Shown in pieces: positions 55,945-63,900 of a stretch of DNA of 64,000 bases. Positions within the stretch are counted from its first letter, which is position 1, and every line of letters starts with the position of its first letter. Position numbers and translations under genes: made by a program. The notes beneath the pieces were generated by a model. It saw nothing but the letters and a program-made list of their open reading frames with translations. It was not told the DNA's origin and ran no database searches. Source of the DNA: JAJXWB01 sp046349085. GTDB lineage: Bacteria > Pseudomonadota > Alphaproteobacteria > Rhizobiales > Beijerinckiaceae. The stretch lies in contig JAXMDA010000004.1 in assembly GCA_046349085.1 (NCBI GenBank), positions 62,001 to 126,000 on the forward strand, in the 5' to 3' direction.

Positions 55945-56001
55945 TTCTTGCGCGTGGACTCGGGCTTTGCGCCCGTGCTAACCGGCTCGCAGGAGACGTC
56001 C

Positions 56002-56682
56002 ATGCGAAAAATCCGCATTCTGCCCTCGATCCTCTCGGCCGATTTCGCCGATCTCGGCGCCGATGTGGCGGCCTGCATCGAGGCGGGCGGCGACATGGTG
56101 CATGTCGACATCATGGACGGCCATTTCGTGCCGAACATTTCCTTCGGGCCGATGGTCGTGCAGGCGATCCGCAAGGCGACATCGGCGCCCTTCGACACGC
56201 ATCTGATGATCGCCCCGGCCGACCCCTATCTCGAGGCCTTCGCCAAGGCCGGCTCCGACATCATTACCGTCCACGCCGAAGCCGGCCCGCATCTCCATCG
56301 TTCGCTGCAGGCGATCCGGGCGCTGGGCAAGAAGGCTGGCGTCTCGCTCAACCCCGGCACGTCGGAAACGGCGATCGAGCACGTGATGGACATGGTCGAT
56401 CTCGTGCTCGTCATGTCGGTCAACCCCGGCTTCGGCGGCCAGAGCTTCATTCCCGGCTCCCTGGAAAAGATCCGCCGCGTGCGCGCCATGATCGCGGGAC
56501 GTCCCATCGCGCTGGAAGTGGACGGCGGCGTCACCCCGGAAACGGCCGGCGCAGTGGCGGCGGCGGGCGCGGACTGGCTGGTCGCCGGCTCCGCCGCCTT
56601 CAAGGGCGGGCGCGGCCAGTACGCCGCCAATATCGCCGCGCTGCGGCAGGCCGCCGAAAGCGCGATCGGGCTGGCGGCCTAA
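56002..56682 (+). CDS. rpe: Ribulose-phosphate 3-epimerase
   Basis: 226 aa TIM barrel. The metal ligands and catalytic residues are seen in VHVDIMDGHFVPN, DTHLMI and LEVDGGVTPE; the MSVNPGFGGQSF loop is conserved. It interconverts ribulose-5-P and xylulose-5-P in the pentose phosphate and Calvin cycles. GGAGAC upstream of ATG 56002. It overlaps the stop of the secreted-protein gene on the other strand by four bases. Confidence 0.95.
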   Translation: MRKIRILPSILSADFADLGADVAACIEAGGDMVHVDIMDGHFVPNISFGPMVVQAIRKATSAPFDTHLMIAPADPYLEAFAKAGSDIITVHAEAGPHLHRSLQAIRALGKKAGVSLNPGTSETAIEHVMDMVDLVLVMSVNPGFGGQSFIPGSLEKIRRVRAMIAGRPIALEVDGGVTPETAGAVAAAGADWLVAGSAAFKGGRGQYAANIAALRQAAESAIGLAA

Positions 56683-57224
56683 GGTTCTTCCGCCTTCAGT
56701 TCGTCCTTGCACGGCGCGCCGTCTACCGCGGCGCGCGCCGCGTCGTTTGCCGGATAATTGCCCTTCCAGCAGATTTCGCCCGATTTCAGCGAGAATACGG
56801 CAAGCGCGTTGCGACCCTTGTTGTCCTGATCGACGCCCTGAAAGCGCACGATCAGGCCCTTGAGTCTTTCGCGCGACGGCTCGCCGCCCGCCGCAAAAAC
56901 CCATTCCACCACGCCGTTCTTGTTGGCGAGGCCCGAAAAGCCGCCGACCGCCAGCATCGCGCCCCAGGTCGAATAGCTCTTGCCGTCGATCTGGACGAAG
57001 AGATGATCGTAGTCGTAGCAGGAGAGCAGCCGGGTGCTCACGCCCGCCACCGGCCCCTTGCACGAAAATTCGCAGGATTCGGGCCCGTCGTCCGACGCTT
57101 TCGTGTGCTTGTAGACGCACGCCTTCTTGTCGTTGACGCTCGAATAGCGCGAGGCGTCGGACGCTTGTGCGCCGCCCGCCGCGCCGAGCGCGCCCGCCAG
57201 AACCAGAATCGCGATTCTTCTCAT
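56679..57224 (-). CDS. Secreted cysteine-containing protein of unknown function
   Basis: 181 aa. Signal peptide (1-21, GGAQAS). The mature domain has six cysteines (CVYKH, CEFSC, LLSCYDYD, EICWKG, APCKD), which suggests disulfides in the periplasm. No family recognised. Convergent with rpe (four-base overlap) and divergent from purB with 137 nt between starts. Confidence 0.75.
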   Translation of the reverse strand: MRRIAILVLAGALGAAGGAQASDASRYSSVNDKKACVYKHTKASDDGPESCEFSCKGPVAGVSTRLLSCYDYDHLFVQIDGKSYSTWGAMLAVGGFSGLANKNGVVEWVFAAGGEPSRERLKGLIVRFQGVDQDNKGRNALAVFSLKSGEICWKGNYPANDAARAAVDGAPCKDELKAEEP

Positions 57225-57361
57225 GCCGCCCCCTGTCGTCAGCCGAACTTAAGCGCTGGCCGCCTGTTGGAAAATGGCCTGTCCGACTTGACCGGACGCC
57301 GGGTCCTCGCGCAGATCGTGCGGCTTAAAAGCCCTTCGGGCGACACGCACGGAAGCCGAAC

Positions 57362-58669
57362 ATGATCCCCCGCTATTCCCGCCCCGAAATGGTCGCCGTC
57401 TGGGAGCCGCAGACCCGTTTCCGCATCTGGTTCGAGATCGAGGCCTACGCCTGCGAGGCGCTGGCCGATCTCGGCGTGATCCCGAAGGAGGCGGCGAAGA
57501 ACATCTGGGAGAAGGGCTCCGTCGCCAGGTTCGACGTCGAGAAGATCGACGAGATCGAGCGTGTCACCAAGCACGACGTCATCGCCTTCCTCACCCATCT
57601 CGCCGAATTCATCGGGCCTGATTCCCGCTTCGTCCACCAGGGCATGACCTCGTCCGACGTGCTCGATACGTGCCTCGCCGTGCAATTGCAGCGCGCCTCC
57701 GACATTCTCCTGAAGGACATGGACGCCCTGCTCGCCGCGATCGAGAAGCGCGCCTTCGAGCACAAGATGACGCCGACCATCGGCCGCTCGCACGGCATCC
57801 ATGCCGAACCCGTCACCTTCGGCCTGAAGATGGCGCAGGCCTATGCGGAGTTTTCGCGCTGCAAGCAGCGGCTGATCGCGGCGCGCGAGGAGATTTCGAC
57901 CTGCGCTATCTCCGGCGCCGTCGGCACCTTCGCCAACATCGACCCGCGCGTCGAGGAACATGTGGCGAAGCGCCTCGGCCTCAAGCCGGAGCCGACATCC
58001 ACGCAGGTCATCCCGCGCGATCGCCACGCCATGTTCTTCGCCACGCTCGGCGTCATCGCCTCCAGCGTCGAGCGGCTGGCGGTCGAGATCAGGCACCTGC
58101 AGCGCACGGAAGTTCTGGAAGCGGAGGAATTCTTCTCCGAGGGCCAGAAGGGCTCGTCCGCCATGCCGCACAAGCGCAATCCTGTGCTGACGGAGAATCT
58201 GACCGGCCTCGCCCGCCTCGTGCGCGGCATGGCCGTACCGGCGATGGAGAACGTCGCGCTGTGGCACGAGCGCGATATTTCCCATTCTTCCGTCGAGCGC
58301 ATGATCGGCCCGGACGCGACGGTGACGCTCGATTTCGCGCTGGCGCGCCTGACCGGCGTGGTCGACAAGCTGCTGGTCTATCCCGCCAACATGCAGAAGA
58401 ACCTCGACCGGCTCGGCGGGTTGGTGCATTCGCAGCGGGTGCTGCTGGCGCTGACCCAGAAGGGCGTCAGCCGCGAGGATTCCTATGCCTACGTCCAACG
58501 CAACGCCATGCCGGTCTGGCGCGGCGAAGGCGACTTCCTGACGCTGCTGAAGAAGGACAAGGACGTGTCCGCCAAACTGTCCGACGCGGAACTCGAGGAA
58601 CTCTTCGACCTCGGCTACCACACCAAGCACGTCGACACGATCTTCAGGCGGGTTTTCGGGCGGGCGTAA
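57362..58669 (+). CDS. purB: Adenylosuccinate lyase
   Basis: 435 aa. The fumarase-superfamily signature GSSAMPHKRNPV is intact, as are the earlier SSDVLDTCLAVQL and IGRSHGIHAEP segments. It acts twice in purine synthesis, releasing fumarate from SAICAR and from adenylosuccinate. ATG 57362 follows GGAAGCCGAAC. It leads into bfd and bfr on the same strand, but 84 nt separate purB from bfd. Confidence 0.96.
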   Translation: MIPRYSRPEMVAVWEPQTRFRIWFEIEAYACEALADLGVIPKEAAKNIWEKGSVARFDVEKIDEIERVTKHDVIAFLTHLAEFIGPDSRFVHQGMTSSDVLDTCLAVQLQRASDILLKDMDALLAAIEKRAFEHKMTPTIGRSHGIHAEPVTFGLKMAQAYAEFSRCKQRLIAAREEISTCAISGAVGTFANIDPRVEEHVAKRLGLKPEPTSTQVIPRDRHAMFFATLGVIASSVERLAVEIRHLQRTEVLEAEEFFSEGQKGSSAMPHKRNPVLTENLTGLARLVRGMAVPAMENVALWHERDISHSSVERMIGPDATVTLDFALARLTGVVDKLLVYPANMQKNLDRLGGLVHSQRVLLALTQKGVSREDSYAYVQRNAMPVWRGEGDFLTLLKKDKDVSAKLSDAELEELFDLGYHTKHVDTIFRRVFGRA

Positions 58670-58725
58670 CTGAAACTGGGGCGAAGCCGGAACGACGCAC
58701 TGACAAATCCGCCGGACGCGTTATC

Positions 58726-58740
58726 TTCTCCAGCGGAGAA
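58726..58740. promoter_or_regulatory. Perfect palindrome upstream of bfd (possible operator)
   Basis: TTCTCC-AGC-GGAGAA, 6-3-6, 13 nt ahead of the bfd start. Its location before an iron-storage gene makes an iron-responsive operator plausible, but it does not exactly match the known Irr, RirA or Fur boxes I recall. Confidence 0.4.
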
Positions 58741-58753
58741 TTGTCCGAGCGTC

Positions 58754-58993
58754 ATGATCGTCTGTTCCTGCAATCGCATTACCGACCGCGCGGTCCGCGC
58801 CTGCGCCCAGGCTGCGGATGGCCGGCCCCTGCGCGTGCTCGCCGTCTACGGCGCGCTCGGCTGCAAGCCGGAATGCGGGCGCTGCGCGCAGACCATCGCC
58901 GCGATCCTGCGCGAGCAACGCGAAATTAGTTGCGCCTGTACGCCCGACGGTTGCCCTTGCGGCGATAGTGCGTCGGGCATTGCGGCCGCATAA
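58754..58993 (+). CDS. bfd: Bacterioferritin-associated ferredoxin
   Basis: 79 aa. The [2Fe-2S] cysteines are C4, C6 (MIVCSC), C41 and C44 (PECGRC), matching the Bfd spacing. It reduces the iron core of Bfr to release iron. The tail after residue 55 has an extra cysteine-rich segment (CACTPDGCPC) beyond the canonical domain. Next to bfr with a 35-nt gap. Confidence 0.93.
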   Translation: MIVCSCNRITDRAVRACAQAADGRPLRVLAVYGALGCKPECGRCAQTIAAILREQREISCACTPDGCPCGDSASGIAAA

Positions 58994-59028
58994 GGTTCCA
59001 GCAAGGGTTTTTCACGAGGGAGCGACAT

Positions 59029-59508
59029 ATGAAGGGCGACGACAGGGTCATCGAATATCTCAACCGCGGCCTGCGCAGCGAGCTGACGGCGATCAACCAG
59101 TACTGGCTGCATTATCGCATCCTCGACAACTGGGGCTACAAGGAGCTCGCCAAGAAGTGGCGCGCCGAATCCATCGAGGAGATGGAGCACGCCGACAAGT
59201 TCACGGCGCGCATCCTGTTCCTCGAAGGCTTCCCCAACATGCAGAGTCTCGATCCGCTGCGGATCGGCGAGAACATCGAGGAAATCCTGAAGGCGGATCT
59301 CGCCGCCGAAATCGGCGCCCGGGCGCTCTATCTGGAAGCCGCGCAATATTGCGTCTCGGTCAACGATCGTGTGTCGAAGAACCTGTTCGAGGAACTCGCC
59401 CACGATGAGGAAGAGCACATCGACTTCCTCGAGACGCAGCTCGAACTTATCAAGCAGGTCGGCATCCAGCTCTACGCGCAAAAGCACATCGGCAAGCTGG
59501 AAGATTGA
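59029..59508 (+). CDS. bfr: Bacterioferritin
   Basis: 159 aa. The ferroxidase ligands E18, E51, H54, E94, E127 and H130 are all present, and the haem-binding M52. It stores iron in 24-mer cages in the cytoplasm. ATG 59029. Directly follows bfd. A hairpin (59517-59540) lies after the stop, next to the convergent GFA gene. Confidence 0.97.
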   Translation: MKGDDRVIEYLNRGLRSELTAINQYWLHYRILDNWGYKELAKKWRAESIEEMEHADKFTARILFLEGFPNMQSLDPLRIGENIEEILKADLAAEIGARALYLEAAQYCVSVNDRVSKNLFEELAHDEEEHIDFLETQLELIKQVGIQLYAQKHIGKLED

Positions 59509-59516
59509 CGGCCTTT

Positions 59517-59540
59517 GGGGCGCGGCTCACGCCGCGTCCC
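59517..59540. terminator. Possible bidirectional hairpin terminator
   Basis: GGGGCGCGGC and GCCGCGTCCC pair with one G-U over ten positions, loop TCAC. It overlaps the 3' end of the convergent GFA gene. No T-tract. Confidence 0.4.
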
Positions 59541-59937
59541 ACAACAGCCGCGACAGATCGGCCTCGAGCCGGTGCCAGCGCGGCGCGCTCTCCACCCAGA
59601 CATGCCCGTGCGGGGCATAAAGCGACGTGTCGTCGAGCGCGCCCGCGCTGACGGTCGTGCGGTCCGGGTGGGCGGCGCTGCGCAAGAACAGGTGCGTCCC
59701 GCAGGTTTCGCAGAAGAAGCGCGTGATGCGATTGCCTGCGTCCGACAGTTTGGCGTAGGCGGCCGGCGCGCCCTGCGTCATCTGCACGAGGTCGGTAGGC
59801 AGGGTCAGGCCATGCGCCGCGCCGCCGCCAGCCATATATTGGCAGTCGCGACAATGACATGCGCTCTGGGAGAGCGGATCCGACTCGCAGATGAAACGCA
59901 CGGCGCCGCACAGACATCCGCCTTCGAAACGCGCCAT
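59527..59937 (-). CDS. GFA-family zinc-binding protein
   Basis: 136 aa from ATG 59937 with GGAGGA just upstream. Zinc ligands: CLCG near the start, CHCRDC and CETCGTH. The GFA (glutathione-dependent formaldehyde-activating) family has doubtful activity on the S-hydroxymethylglutathione step. Second GFA member of the window is at 62.4 kb. Convergent with bfr; divergent from the hydrolase. Confidence 0.9.
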   Translation of the reverse strand: MARFEGGCLCGAVRFICESDPLSQSACHCRDCQYMAGGGAAHGLTLPTDLVQMTQGAPAAYAKLSDAGNRITRFFCETCGTHLFLRSAAHPDRTTVSAGALDDTSLYAPHGHVWVESAPRWHRLEADLSRLLWDAA

Positions 59938-60071
59938 ATCGTCCTCCGCATCGTTTGACGTCTCGCGGGACTGTCGGAATCGAGCTTGGCGCAATAGCGG
60001 CGAGCGCGCGGCCTTTCTCGGGCAAGGCCATGCACTTTGCGAAGCGTTTGTTTTCGCTTACAGAAGACGAT

Positions 60072-60632
60072 ATGCGGGCCTCTGAGAGCGATATTCTGAT
60101 CTTGCCGGGAATGGGCGGCGGCACGCCCGATCACTGGTACAATCGCTGGGCGCAGAAGCTCTCCACCGCACGACGAGTCGAACAGCGCGACTTCGACCAT
60201 CCGCATTTCGAGGAATGGGCGGCGCGCGTTCAGGATGCCGTCGCTGCGGCCAGACGACCCGTCGTTCTGGTCGGCCACTCCATGGGCGCGGTCACGGCCT
60301 GCCTGATCGGCGCCGACCTGTCGAACGTCGCGGCCGCCATGCTCGTCGCGCCGTCATCGCCGCGCGTGCTTCTGACGCTGGAAGGCGTCGACCCCGCCTT
60401 CGCCCACAGGCCGCAGCGACGCGTCGATTTTCCCTGCCTGCTGGTCGCCAGCCGCAACGACCCTTATGCGACCTACGAGGAATCGACCGAGCGCGCCTCA
60501 GCTCTCGGCGCAACGCTCGTCGACGCCGGCGAGTCGGGGCATATCAATCCCGACAGTGGACATGGACCCTGGCCCGAGGGGCTGATGCGCTTCGCGCATT
60601 TCCTTGGGCAGGTAAAAGCGCCGGAACTTTAA
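60072..60632 (+). CDS. RBBP9/YdeN-like serine hydrolase
   Basis: 186 aa from ATG 60072, a typical family length; ATG 60030 would add 14 residues. Elements: ILILPGMGGGTPDHWYNRW at the N-terminus, VVLVGHSMGAV with the nucleophile, an Asp in VASRNDPY and a His in GESGHINPDSGHG. Small single-domain alpha/beta hydrolase of uncertain substrate. Convergent with a small membrane-protein gene, with four bases overlap. Confidence 0.88.
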   Translation: MRASESDILILPGMGGGTPDHWYNRWAQKLSTARRVEQRDFDHPHFEEWAARVQDAVAAARRPVVLVGHSMGAVTACLIGADLSNVAAAMLVAPSSPRVLLTLEGVDPAFAHRPQRRVDFPCLLVASRNDPYATYEESTERASALGATLVDAGESGHINPDSGHGPWPEGLMRFAHFLGQVKAPEL

Positions 60633-60826
60633 GCCTCGCTGGTGCGCGCCGCGATCGCCTTCGCCGCCATGAAGGCCGGCGGAATGGCGATAATCGCGCC
60701 AAGCGCGGCGGCGATCGGAATGAATTTCATCGGGGCGAGCGAAGGCGTCAGCAGGACGACCGTCACAAGGACGCCGGCCAGCACAGTGCCGCCCATGATC
60801 CACAGAAGAAGCGCCAAACGCCACAT
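60629..60826 (-). CDS. Small two-helix membrane protein
   Basis: 65 aa from ATG 60826, preceded by CCGGAGACGGG. Two hydrophobic helices (about 5-27 and 33-55) and a KAIAARTSEA tail. No family assigned. A TTG at 60877 would extend it by 17 residues without clear ribosome site. Confidence 0.6.
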   Translation of the reverse strand: MWRLALLLWIMGGTVLAGVLVTVVLLTPSLAPMKFIPIAAALGAIIAIPPAFMAAKAIAARTSEA

Positions 60827-60943
60827 GATTCCCGTCTCCGGCTCGAATTCAGCAAGAGGGAATTTGCTCTTTGTCAAAAACTGCGTCGTTGATCGAAAGC
60901 AATATGCGGTTACGCGCTACGCGTCCGCATGCGGCCGCCGCAT

Positions 60944-60975
60944 AAAAAAACGGCCGGTCCAAAAGACCGGCCGTC
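60944..60975 (-). terminator. Rho-independent terminator of rpsD
   Basis: On the minus strand, a stem ACGGCCGGTC with the matching GACCGGCCGT (loop TTTT plus one base) is followed by a run of seven T. It lies 22 nt after the rpsD stop. Confidence 0.93.
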
Positions 60976-60997
60976 TCGTTTCGTCGCGGCGAAAGGA

Positions 60998-61615
60998 TCA
61001 GCGCGAATAGAATTCGATGACCAGGTTCGGCTCCATCTGCACGGGATAGGGCACTTCGCTCGGCAAGGGAACGCGAGTCAGCTTCGCCACGCCCTTGGAA
61101 TGATCGACTTCGTAGAAGTCCGGAACGTCACGCTCGGCAAGGCCCTGCGATTCCAGCACGATCACGAGCTGACGGGAGGCTTCCTTGATCTCGACGACGT
61201 CGCCGACCTTCACCTGGTAGGAGGCGATGTTGACGCGGCGGCCGTTGACCTTGACGTGGCCGTGGTTGACGAACTGGCGGGCGGCGAACACCGTCGGCAC
61301 GAACTTGGCGCGATAGACGACGGCGTCGAGACGGCGCTCCAGCAGGCCGATCAGGTTGTCGCCCGAGTCGCCCTTCATGCGGATCGCTTCTTCGTAATAT
61401 TTGCGGAACTGACGCTCCGAGATGTTGCCGTAATAGCCCTTCAGCTTCTGCTTGGCCTTAAGCTGCGTGCCGAAGTCGGAAAGCTTGCCCTTGCGGCGCT
61501 GGCCATGCTGGCCGGGGCCGTATTCGCGGCGGTTCACCGGGGACTTCGGGCGCCCCCAGATGTTCTGCCCCATGCGGCGGTCGATCTTGTACTTGGATTC
61601 TGCGCGCTTCGTCAT
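60998..61615 (-). CDS. rpsD: 30S ribosomal protein S4
   Basis: 205 aa. The family start TKRAESKYKIDRRMGQNIWGRP and the S4 RNA-binding domain (RRLDAVVYRAKFVPTVFAARQFVNHGHVKVNG) are intact. It nucleates 30S assembly. Stand-alone gene outside the alpha operon, as usual for alphaproteobacteria. ATG 61615 is used; a longer frame to 61663 is not conserved. A leader of about 250 nt precedes it. Confidence 0.98.
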   Translation of the reverse strand: MTKRAESKYKIDRRMGQNIWGRPKSPVNRREYGPGQHGQRRKGKLSDFGTQLKAKQKLKGYYGNISERQFRKYYEEAIRMKGDSGDNLIGLLERRLDAVVYRAKFVPTVFAARQFVNHGHVKVNGRRVNIASYQVKVGDVVEIKEASRQLVIVLESQGLAERDVPDFYEVDHSKGVAKLTRVPLPSEVPYPVQMEPNLVIEFYSR

Positions 61616-62117
61616 TTGCGGTCCATTCTGTCCTGTGGGCGCGACGACAGGACCAAGGCGCAAGCCCGCCCCGGAGGGCGTCTCGCCGAACCGCGATCCT
61701 TCCGCCGCTGGGGCCTTTCGGCCCGGCGAAAGAACGCGCCCTCCTCTATTCCCGCACGGGAATCGACAGGTCGCTCACCTCTCGCAAATGGAAACGGGAG
61801 CAGCCACGGGTGCGAACGCTCGGATCGGGCGAACCCGACCAAGCCGGGCCTGACTAGACGCTGCGCCGCCTGAAGTCAAATAGGCGGGGCCGTGCAGCCC
61901 GCCCTCAGTCCGCACGACCATGCGATTGCCGTCGGCTCACGTTGCGTAAGAAATTATTTTTGGACAAATATTGCTATACTACATAAAATGATATTGTATT
62001 CAGATACTTAGCCGTGTTTTACAAATACGCATACATGGGCATAGATTATATGGTTGCGCGGTGTGGGCCTTATGACTCCAATAACTCCAACAATTTTCGC
62101 ACTGACCCCATTTCATC
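61616..62117 (+). other. 502-nt gene-free region with an AT-rich patch
   Basis: The left part (to about 61860) is the rpsD leader and promoter area, with a small hairpin GGGCC-TTTC-GGCCC. From about 61945 to 62117 the DNA turns markedly AT-rich (e.g. AAATTATTTTTGGAC, CTACATAAAATGATATT), unlike its surroundings. No ORF here is convincing; a 70-codon minus-strand frame lacks coding character. Confidence 0.5.
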
Positions 62118-62360
62118 ATGCCAAATTCAAGAAATCTCTTCCTCTGGGCGCTCGTCGCATTGGCGCCGACGCTTTTCATTTTTCTTCTGGCCGTCGTCTT
62201 CAATGATTTCACGCCTGCGATTGCAATAATCGTTCTCCTCGGGCTGGTCGTTTCCGGGGGCCTGTTCTACCGGGGAGGCCAACTGAAGCGCGAGGAGGCG
62301 GCGCATGACAATCCCTCGAGACGGCGCAGACGCTCCGGCTCGTCCGCCGCGAAGCATTGA
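62118..62360 (+). CDS. Small two-helix membrane protein
   Basis: 80 aa. Two hydrophobic helices (about 8-27 and 33-51) and a basic, Arg-rich C-terminus (SRRRRRSGSSAAKH). No family recognised. It lies 48 nt ahead of the GFA gene and directly follows the AT-rich patch, which might hold its promoter. Confidence 0.6.
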   Translation: MPNSRNLFLWALVALAPTLFIFLLAVVFNDFTPAIAIIVLLGLVVSGGLFYRGGQLKREEAAHDNPSRRRRRSGSSAAKH

Positions 62361-62408
62361 CGGGGCTCCGGCCGCCACGCACCCTGCCTCTCACAAGGGA
62401 GGAAGGAC

Positions 62409-62813
62409 ATGACGACATCCGGCGGCTGCCTGTGCGGCAATATTCGCTACACGCTCAAGACGGACCCGGCGCTCACGGTTGTCTGCCACTGCACGCATTG
62501 CCAGAAGGCGTCGGGATCGGCCTTTTCCACCAATCTCGTCGTGCAGCGCGCCGACATCGAGTTTTCGGGCGGCGACATGTCCGTATTCGATGACAAGGCC
62601 GACAGCGGCAATATTCTCAAACGCTCCTTCTGTCCGAAATGCGGCTCGTCGATCATGAGCGAATCGAGTGGGCGGCCGGGCTCGGCTGTCTTGAAGGCCG
62701 GCACGCTCGACGATCCTTCGGCCGTCCGGCCGACCATGCAGATCTGGACGCGCTCAGCGCAGCCCTGGGTGAAATTCGCAGCCGAGATGACCTCGATGGA
62801 AAAGGGGCGCTGA
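62409..62813 (+). CDS. GFA-family zinc-binding protein
   Basis: 134 aa. Zinc cysteines: CLCG, CHCTHC and CPKCG. Same family as the gene at 59.5 kb but only distantly similar. GGAAGG precedes ATG 62409. Its stop lies inside the hairpin that may terminate the convergent oxidoreductase gene. Confidence 0.9.
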   Translation: MTTSGGCLCGNIRYTLKTDPALTVVCHCTHCQKASGSAFSTNLVVQRADIEFSGGDMSVFDDKADSGNILKRSFCPKCGSSIMSESSGRPGSAVLKAGTLDDPSAVRPTMQIWTRSAQPWVKFAAEMTSMEKGR

Positions 62814-62825
62814 CCAAGCGCCCCC
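62801..62825 (-). terminator. Likely intrinsic terminator of the oxidoreductase gene
   Basis: GGGGCGCT (+ strand) pairs with AGCGCCCC around a five-base loop. On the minus strand TTTT follows. It overlaps the last codons of the convergent GFA gene. Confidence 0.6.
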
Positions 62826-62834
62826 TCGCGCAAG

Positions 62835-63836
62835 TCAAAACAGCTTTACAAGCTGCTTGCCGAAATTCTTGCCCTTGAGCATGCCGAGGAAGGCGGACGG
62901 CGCCTTCTCCACGCCGTCTGCAATCGTCTCGCGCCATTTCAGCTTGCCGGTCGAAGCCAGCGTCACGAGTTCGGTCAGCGCCGTCGGCCAGTCCGACAGG
63001 AATTCGGAAACGATGAAGCCCTGCATCTTCAGGCGCCGGACCAGCATGATGCGCATGTCAGGCAGCGTCGTCTTCTCCGCGCCCTCGTAGGACGCGATCA
63101 GGCCGCAGATGGCAATGCGGCCGAAATCGTTCATCTGCGCCATGGTGCGGACGAACGGCTGTCCACCGACATTTTCGAACAATCCGTCAACGCCGTTCGG
63201 CGTCGCCTGTTTCAGTCGTTCAGCGAAATCGGGCGCCTTGTGATCGACGCAGACGTCGTAGCCGAGCTCCTCGACCGCGAACCTGCACTTCTCCGGCCCG
63301 CCGGCGATGCCGACGGCGCGCGCCCCCTTCGCCTTCACGAGCTGTCCGACCACCGTGCCGACCGCGCCCGTCGCCGCCGAACAGACGACCGTCTCGCCGG
63401 CCTTCGGCGCGATGATGCGATTGACGCCCACCCAGGCCGTGACGCCAGGCATGCCGAGCGGCCCGACGAAGGCCTGCAGCGGAACCTTGCTGTCGTCGAC
63501 CTTGCGCAGCAGCGCCGGATTCTGGATCGAATAGAGCTGCCAGCCGCCGTTGTTGGAGACGACCTTGTCGCCCGGCTTGAAGTTCGGATCGTTCGACGCG
63601 ACGACCTCGCCCGCCGTGCCGCCGATCATCGGCTCGTCGAGCGCCTGGCTGGCGGCGTAGGATTTGCTCTCGTCCATGCGCCCGCGCATGTATGGGTCGA
63701 GCGACAGCCAGAGATTGCGCACGAGCACCTGGCCCGGTCCGGGCTCGCCGATCTCCTTTTCGAAGAAGCGGAAATTGTCCTCGGTCGCCGCGCCCTGCGG
63801 ACGCGAGGCCAGAACGAAACCCTTGTTGAGCGGCAT
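62835..63836 (-). CDS. NADP-dependent oxidoreductase, zinc-independent MDR family
   Basis: 333 aa of the curcumin/2-alkenal reductase-like group (PTGR/YfmJ-type). Start MPLNKGFVLASRPQG at ATG 63836. The nucleotide site is AATGAVGTVVGQLVKAKG and the family motif LDPYMRGRM is present. It reduces enones or similar electrophiles using NADPH. No zinc-ligand cysteines. The next gene upstream is a partial hydrolase. Confidence 0.92.
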   Translation of the reverse strand: MPLNKGFVLASRPQGAATEDNFRFFEKEIGEPGPGQVLVRNLWLSLDPYMRGRMDESKSYAASQALDEPMIGGTAGEVVASNDPNFKPGDKVVSNNGGWQLYSIQNPALLRKVDDSKVPLQAFVGPLGMPGVTAWVGVNRIIAPKAGETVVCSAATGAVGTVVGQLVKAKGARAVGIAGGPEKCRFAVEELGYDVCVDHKAPDFAERLKQATPNGVDGLFENVGGQPFVRTMAQMNDFGRIAICGLIASYEGAEKTTLPDMRIMLVRRLKMQGFIVSEFLSDWPTALTELVTLASTGKLKWRETIADGVEKAPSAFLGMLKGKNFGKQLVKLF

Positions 63837-63900
63837 GTTTCTCTCCCGGTGATCTTGTGTGACGATTTTAGGGCCGGCGACGCAAATGGCGAGGCGAAAT

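Noticed and set aside
62000..62212. 70-codon minus-strand frame with seven cysteines/tryptophans over the AT-rich patch
   Set aside because: No ribosome site, overlaps the start of a better small membrane-protein gene, and has no family pattern.
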